From NCBI GenBank assembly GCA_963819855.1, contig CAWFYC010000021.1, forward strand, positions 372,001 through 436,000: DNA of 64,000 nt, written 5' to 3'. Shown here in pieces: positions 61,301-64,000 of the stretch. The DNA comes from JAMXLO01 sp963819855. GTDB lineage: Bacteria > Pseudomonadota > Alphaproteobacteria > Acetobacterales > Acetobacteraceae. How positions within the stretch are numbered: position 1 is the first letter of the stretch; each line of letters begins with the position of its first letter. The notes under the pieces are model-generated. The model searched no databases and had not been told where the DNA came from. It was given only the letters and a program-made list of their open reading frames with translations. Position numbers and translations under genes: made by a program.

Positions 61301-63083
61301 GGATCGGCTGCGCCACCTCCAGCCGATAGTGCGATCCGGCATGATGTCCGAGCAGATTCGGGCGCGGCCCGATCATCGACACCAGCGACATCACCAGCGC
61401 CTCGCGGATTGAATCGATCGGCGGGTTGGTGACCTGCGCGAAGTTCTGCTTGAAGTAGTTGTACAGCAGCTTCGGTTTGCTCGACAGCACGGCGAGCGGC
61501 GTATCGGTGCCCATCGAGCCGACCGGATCGTCGCCTTCCTGTGCCATCGGTTCGAGGAAGAATTGAATATCCTCCTGCGTGTAGCCGAACGCCTGCTGTT
61601 GTTGCAGCAACGAAGTCTGGTCATTCGGCCGCGACGGCGGCATCTCCGGCATCGGCGCCGGCGTCTCGGACGGCTCCGGCAGCTCCTCGAGCTGCACCTG
61701 CGTCGCCTTCAGCCACTCGGCATAGGGATGCTGGGTCGCCAGCGTCTGCTTCACCTCGGCATCGTCGATGATACGGCCTTGCTCCAGATCGATCAGCAGC
61801 ATCTTGCCGGGTTGCAACCGCCACTTGCGGACGATGCGCGCCTCCGGCACCGGTAGCACGCCGGCCTCGGATGCCATGATCACATGGTCATCATCGGTGA
61901 TGATATAACGAGCGGGCCGCAATCCGTTGCGATCCAGTGTGGCGCCGATCTGCCGCCCATCGGTAAATGCGATCGAGGCAGGACCGTCCCATGGCTCCAT
62001 CAGAGCGGCGTAGTACTCATAGAAGGCGCGCCGGTCCGGATCCATCAATGGATTTTCCGCCCAGGCTTCCGGGATCAGCATCATCATCGCATGTGCCAGC
62101 GAGTAGCCACCAGCGACCAGGATTTCCAGCGCGTTGTCGATGCAGGCGGTGTCAGATTGGCCGTGCGGAATGAGCGGCCACATCTTGTCGAGGTCTGGTC
62201 CGATCAGCTCCGATGCCATCGAACGACGGCGTGCATACATCCAGTTCACATTGCCGCGAACCGTGTTGATCTCGCCGTTATGTGCCAGAAAGCGGTACGG
62301 ATGTGCCAGTCGCCAGGACGGGAACGTATTGGTGGAGAAACGCTGATGCACCAGCGCCAGCGCCGACTGGGTCAGCGGATTGCGCAGGTCGAGGTAGAAC
62401 GTGCCGACCTGCGGCGCCAGCAGCAGGCCCTTGTAGACCACCGTGCGGGTGGAGAACGACGGCATATAGAGGTCGCTCAGCCCCGGCAGATGCCGCTGGT
62501 CCGCCAAACCCCGCACGTTGTTCAGCGTCTGCTTGCGGATGGTCAGGATCTTGCGCTCGAACGCGTCCTGGTCCTTCACCTTCGGGCTGGCAACCACGAT
62601 CGCCTGGCGAATCACCGGCATCGTCTCGATCACGCGCCTGCCGAGGCCTGCGGTGTCGGTCGGCACCTCGCGCCAGCCAAGCAGGGTCTGGCCCTCGGCC
62701 GCGACGTAATGCTCGAGCAATCGGATCGCGAAGTCGCGCGCGTTGGCGTCCTGCGGCAGGAAGCACATCGCCACCGCGTAACGGCCGGGCGGCGGCAGTG
62801 TCAGGTCGTGCTTCTCCGCCCAGTCGCGCAGCAGCCGGTCCGGCATCTGGATCAGGCAGCCGGCGCCGTCGCCCACCAGCGGGTCGGCACCGACCGCGCC
62901 GCGATGATCCAGGTTGACCAGGATCTGCAGCCCGCGTTGGATGATGTCGTGCGACTTTCGGCCCTTGATGTTGACGACGAAGCCCACGCCGCACGAGTCG
63001 TGCTCGTTGCGCGGATCGTACAGTCCTGGTCCCGCCGGGGATCCCATCATGGTGCCTTCGATCGCCTCCGTTTTCGCGGACAT
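58386..63083 (-). CDS. gltB: glutamate synthase (NADPH) large subunit
   Basis: 1565-residue alpha subunit converting glutamine plus 2-oxoglutarate to two glutamates. The catalytic Cys31 (DPRNEHDSCGVGFVV) becomes the N-terminus after removal of a short propeptide and forms the class II glutaminase site. The FMN barrel holds NTGEGGEESDRYRPL and VTISGFEGGTGASPLTSLTH; three cysteines in CIMMRKCHLNTCPVG bind the [3Fe-4S] centre; the C-terminal GXGXG beta-helix (GGSFGAFLARGVTLELTGDA, GGVVVVLGDTGRNFAAGMSG) is complete. Start 63083 is chosen over 63050 and an upstream TTG, with some uncertainty. It forms an operon with gltD for ammonia assimilation. Confidence 0.97.
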   Translation of the reverse strand: MSAKTEAIEGTMMGSPAGPGLYDPRNEHDSCGVGFVVNIKGRKSHDIIQRGLQILVNLDHRGAVGADPLVGDGAGCLIQMPDRLLRDWAEKHDLTLPPPGRYAVAMCFLPQDANARDFAIRLLEHYVAAEGQTLLGWREVPTDTAGLGRRVIETMPVIRQAIVVASPKVKDQDAFERKILTIRKQTLNNVRGLADQRHLPGLSDLYMPSFSTRTVVYKGLLLAPQVGTFYLDLRNPLTQSALALVHQRFSTNTFPSWRLAHPYRFLAHNGEINTVRGNVNWMYARRRSMASELIGPDLDKMWPLIPHGQSDTACIDNALEILVAGGYSLAHAMMMLIPEAWAENPLMDPDRRAFYEYYAALMEPWDGPASIAFTDGRQIGATLDRNGLRPARYIITDDDHVIMASEAGVLPVPEARIVRKWRLQPGKMLLIDLEQGRIIDDAEVKQTLATQHPYAEWLKATQVQLEELPEPSETPAPMPEMPPSRPNDQTSLLQQQQAFGYTQEDIQFFLEPMAQEGDDPVGSMGTDTPLAVLSSKPKLLYNYFKQNFAQVTNPPIDSIREALVMSLVSMIGPRPNLLGHHAGSHYRLEVAQPILTNADLEKVRAISSLVGDAFRTRTIDVTWPATEGAAGMARAVDRLCVEATDAVLDGFNILILSDRAVSATRIPMPALLATAAVHHHLIRRGLRTSTGLVVETGEAREVHHFCVLAGYGAEAINPYLAFETLEQIRERDGLKLKPYEVQKNYLKGVGKGILKVMSKMGISTYQSYCGAQIFDAVGLSTDLVEKCFTGTASTIEGASFEEIAREAVQRHQNAYGENPLYDGMLDAGGDYAFRLRGEEHAWTPDSVAKLQHAARGNSRAEFTAFTDIINDQSRRLLTIRGLMELKFADAPVPLDEVEPAASIVKRFATGAMSFGSISREAHTTLAIAMNRIGGKSNTGEGGEESDRYRPLPNGDSMRSAIKQVASGRFGVTIEYLVNADDLQIKMAQGAKPGEGGQLPGRKVDKNIARVRYSTPGVGLISPPPHHDIYSIEDLAQLIADLKNANPTARISVKLVSEVGVGTVAAGVAKARSDHVTISGFEGGTGASPLTSLTHAGSPWEIGLAETQQTLVLNGLRGRIAVQVDGGLRTGRDVVIGALLGADEFGFSTAPLIAAGCIMMRKCHLNTCPVGIATQDPVLRKKFTGQPEHVINFFFFIAEEVRELMAKLGIRTFSEMVGQVGRLDMRKAVEHWKAKGVDLGRILYRAPAREGVAIYNCEKQNHHLDRAMDNELIELAAPAIQRGEPVRISRDIRNVHRTVGAMLSGEVAKRYGHTGLPEDTIQISLHGNAGGSFGAFLARGVTLELTGDANDYVGKGLSGGRVVVRHPPVPREPTENIIIGNTVLYGAIAGEAYFQGVAGERFAVRNSGALAVVEGCGDHGCEYMTGGVVVVLGDTGRNFAAGMSGGVAYVYDPMRRFESLCNMTAVELEPVVPPDPGVADDPERPRQRSVSVEDSGMGDLLRFDAERLRVLVEKHLLYTGSARARELLDDWDNALACFIKVMPLDFRRALVELRAERQAAEAAAAD

Positions 63084-63331
63084 GGCTTCGCCGTCCGGTA
63101 GTCTGACGGGTCGCAAACGATGACGTTAGCCTCCGCTTTGCTGCGCTGCAACGACCAAGCTGGCGGCAGCGCTTAGGACCGCTGAACGCCCAGCGGGTCC
63201 GTGCCGTGGCAGCAGGCGATCAAGGTCGCCCGCTCCTGGTTCAGCGCGCCATTGAACCATCGAAGGCGGCAGTGGGCAATCCCGCAGGCCGTCGCGGAGA
63301 CCTCGCGGGCCTACGTCCAGCGTGTTGCCGG

Positions 63332-63811
63332 CTAGCCGTTGCGGGCACGCCCGCCGCGCTGCGCCGCCGCCTTCGGACCGCGCCGCTTGGCCGGTGCCCG
63401 GGTCGACGGCGCCGCCCGCTTCCGCCCAAGACCGATCTTCTTTGCCAGCGACGAACGCACCTTGGCGTAGTTTGGCGCCACCATCGGATAGTCCGCCGGC
63501 AGCCCCCAGCGCGTCCGATATTGCGCCGGAGTCAACTTGTACGCCGTCATCAGGTGCCGCTTCAGCATCTTCAGTTGCTTGCCGTCCTCCAGGCAGACGA
63601 TGAAGTCCTGCTTGACCGACTGCTTGACCGGAACTGCGGGCACTGGCTTGGCAGTTTCCACCGGCGCCTGCCCAACATCGCGCAGCGTCTGGTACACCTT
63701 TTCTATCAGGCCAGGCAGCGCTTCGGCCTGAACTGTATTGTGCTCAACGTGCGCGGCGACGATCTGGGCGGTCAGCCTCAGAACAGCTTCCGACGATCCG
63801 GTTTCAGCCAC
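63332..63811 (-). CDS. MucR/Ros-family transcriptional regulator (second copy)
   Basis: 159-residue paralogue of the protein at 13161-13595. N-terminal LTAQIVAAHVEHNTVQ matches the oligomerisation region; the finger region CLEDGKQLKMLKRHLMTAYK keeps one Cys and the KRH histidine but has Tyr where the first copy has the distal His, so zinc binding is doubtful. WGLPADYPMVAPNYAKVRSS is conserved, and the C-terminal tail RAAPSTRAPAKRRGPKAAAQ is basic and Pro/Ala-rich. The start is GTG 63811, with AGAGG eight bases upstream. It probably silences AT-rich DNA as the first copy does. Confidence 0.92.
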   Translation of the reverse strand: MAETGSSEAVLRLTAQIVAAHVEHNTVQAEALPGLIEKVYQTLRDVGQAPVETAKPVPAVPVKQSVKQDFIVCLEDGKQLKMLKRHLMTAYKLTPAQYRTRWGLPADYPMVAPNYAKVRSSLAKKIGLGRKRAAPSTRAPAKRRGPKAAAQRGGRARNG

Positions 63812-64000
63812 AGCTACAGCCTCTGATTGTCTATCGGCGCATTACTACAGGATTATTACCGAATTTGCCAGATGTTCTATCGCGTGGGCTCACCTGATAC
63901 GTCAGTATGGGCAAGTATCGCCCAATGATGCGGACTCTCGGGAAGGGCTCTAATTTGCTAAACTGTCGTAGCACGCGCATTGCTGACAGCGCGGCGATCT
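63812..64000. promoter_or_regulatory. relatively AT-rich upstream region of the second mucR-like gene
   Basis: No gene is visible to the window edge. The stretch around 63838-63870 and 63945-63965 is much richer in A and T than the surroundings, and contains TAATTTGCTA (63951-63960), similar to half of the palindrome before the first mucR. It is a candidate promoter/operator region for autoregulation. Confidence 0.4.

Noticed and set aside
1..64000. tRNA, rRNA, CRISPR arrays, insertion sequences, prophage or defence systems
   Set aside because: No cloverleaf with CCA end, no spaced direct repeats, no transposase, integrase, capsid, nuclease or toxin-antitoxin gene could be recognised in any frame.

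Overview
The window is GC-rich, tightly packed and wholly chromosomal in character. Two MucR-type regulators, PotABCD- and Dpp-type importers, an NADPH-type glutamate synthase (gltB-gltD), class III CoA-transferase and molybdenum-hydroxylase genes, and a cobalamin-riboswitch-controlled BtuB point to a free-living, Gram-negative alphaproteobacterium with wide catabolic range. A Rhodospirillales/Acetobacteraceae-like soil or plant-associated heterotroph fits, but family-level placement is inference. I see no rRNA, tRNA, CRISPR, transposase or prophage genes.

Layout. 1-3822: polyamine-type ABC importer (binding protein cut by the window edge, ATPase, two permeases). 3847-6321: large secreted di-haem cytochrome c (RoxA-like?). 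6378-12282: accessory catabolic genes, namely two different Fe(II)/2-oxoglutarate oxygenases, an alpha/beta-hydrolase with Lys at the nucleophile position, a VOC protein, an acyl-CoA-dehydrogenase-like flavoprotein, a DapA-like aldolase and FucU. 12279-13109: fuconolactonase-like amidohydrolase interrupted by one in-frame TGA. 13161-14783: MucR, ArfB and a TauE/SafE transporter. 14874-19348: four-gene operon (TTC38-like protein, MetE-like protein, PQQ-type sugar dehydrogenase, LigI-like lactonase). 19406-24008: Ugp/Mal-type importer without an ATPase gene, split by an antisense DoxX gene and ending in a GpdQ-like phosphodiesterase. 24179-25808: degenerate histidine-kinase-like ATPase and an orphan anti-sigma-like protein. 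25885-27477: GMC oxidoreductase.

33730 down to 27502 (minus strand) is a compact five-gene operon: CoA-transferase, molybdenum hydroxylase large subunit, LLM flavin oxidoreductase, ThiD and TenA. It looks like an uncharacterised route for a thiamine- or pyrimidine-related heterocycle. It diverges from a cobalamin riboswitch and btuB (33755-36060). 36146-39114: a 25-residue membrane microprotein and a GGDEF/EAL protein. 39217-43494: envelope and stress small proteins around a D-threonate/D-erythronate pair (DUF1537 kinase and PdxA2). 43898-46543: a single polypeptide joining a class III aminotransferase to a PuuB-like FAD amine oxidase. 46885-53276: SDR and Dpp-type importer. 53352-56792: molybdopterin oxidoreductase and Tat-exported amidohydrolase. 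56921-63083: gltD and gltB. 63332-63811: second MucR.

Most notable: (i) the aminotransferase-oxidase fusion, with a GTGA start/stop relic at the junction; (ii) two exported proteins whose signal-peptide cores are encoded by arms of palindromic repeats; (iii) the CoA-transferase/Mo-hydroxylase/LLM/ThiD/TenA operon; (iv) the single-nonsense amidohydrolase; (v) the Lys-for-Ser hydrolase. All calls come from reading the sequence; no database search was run.
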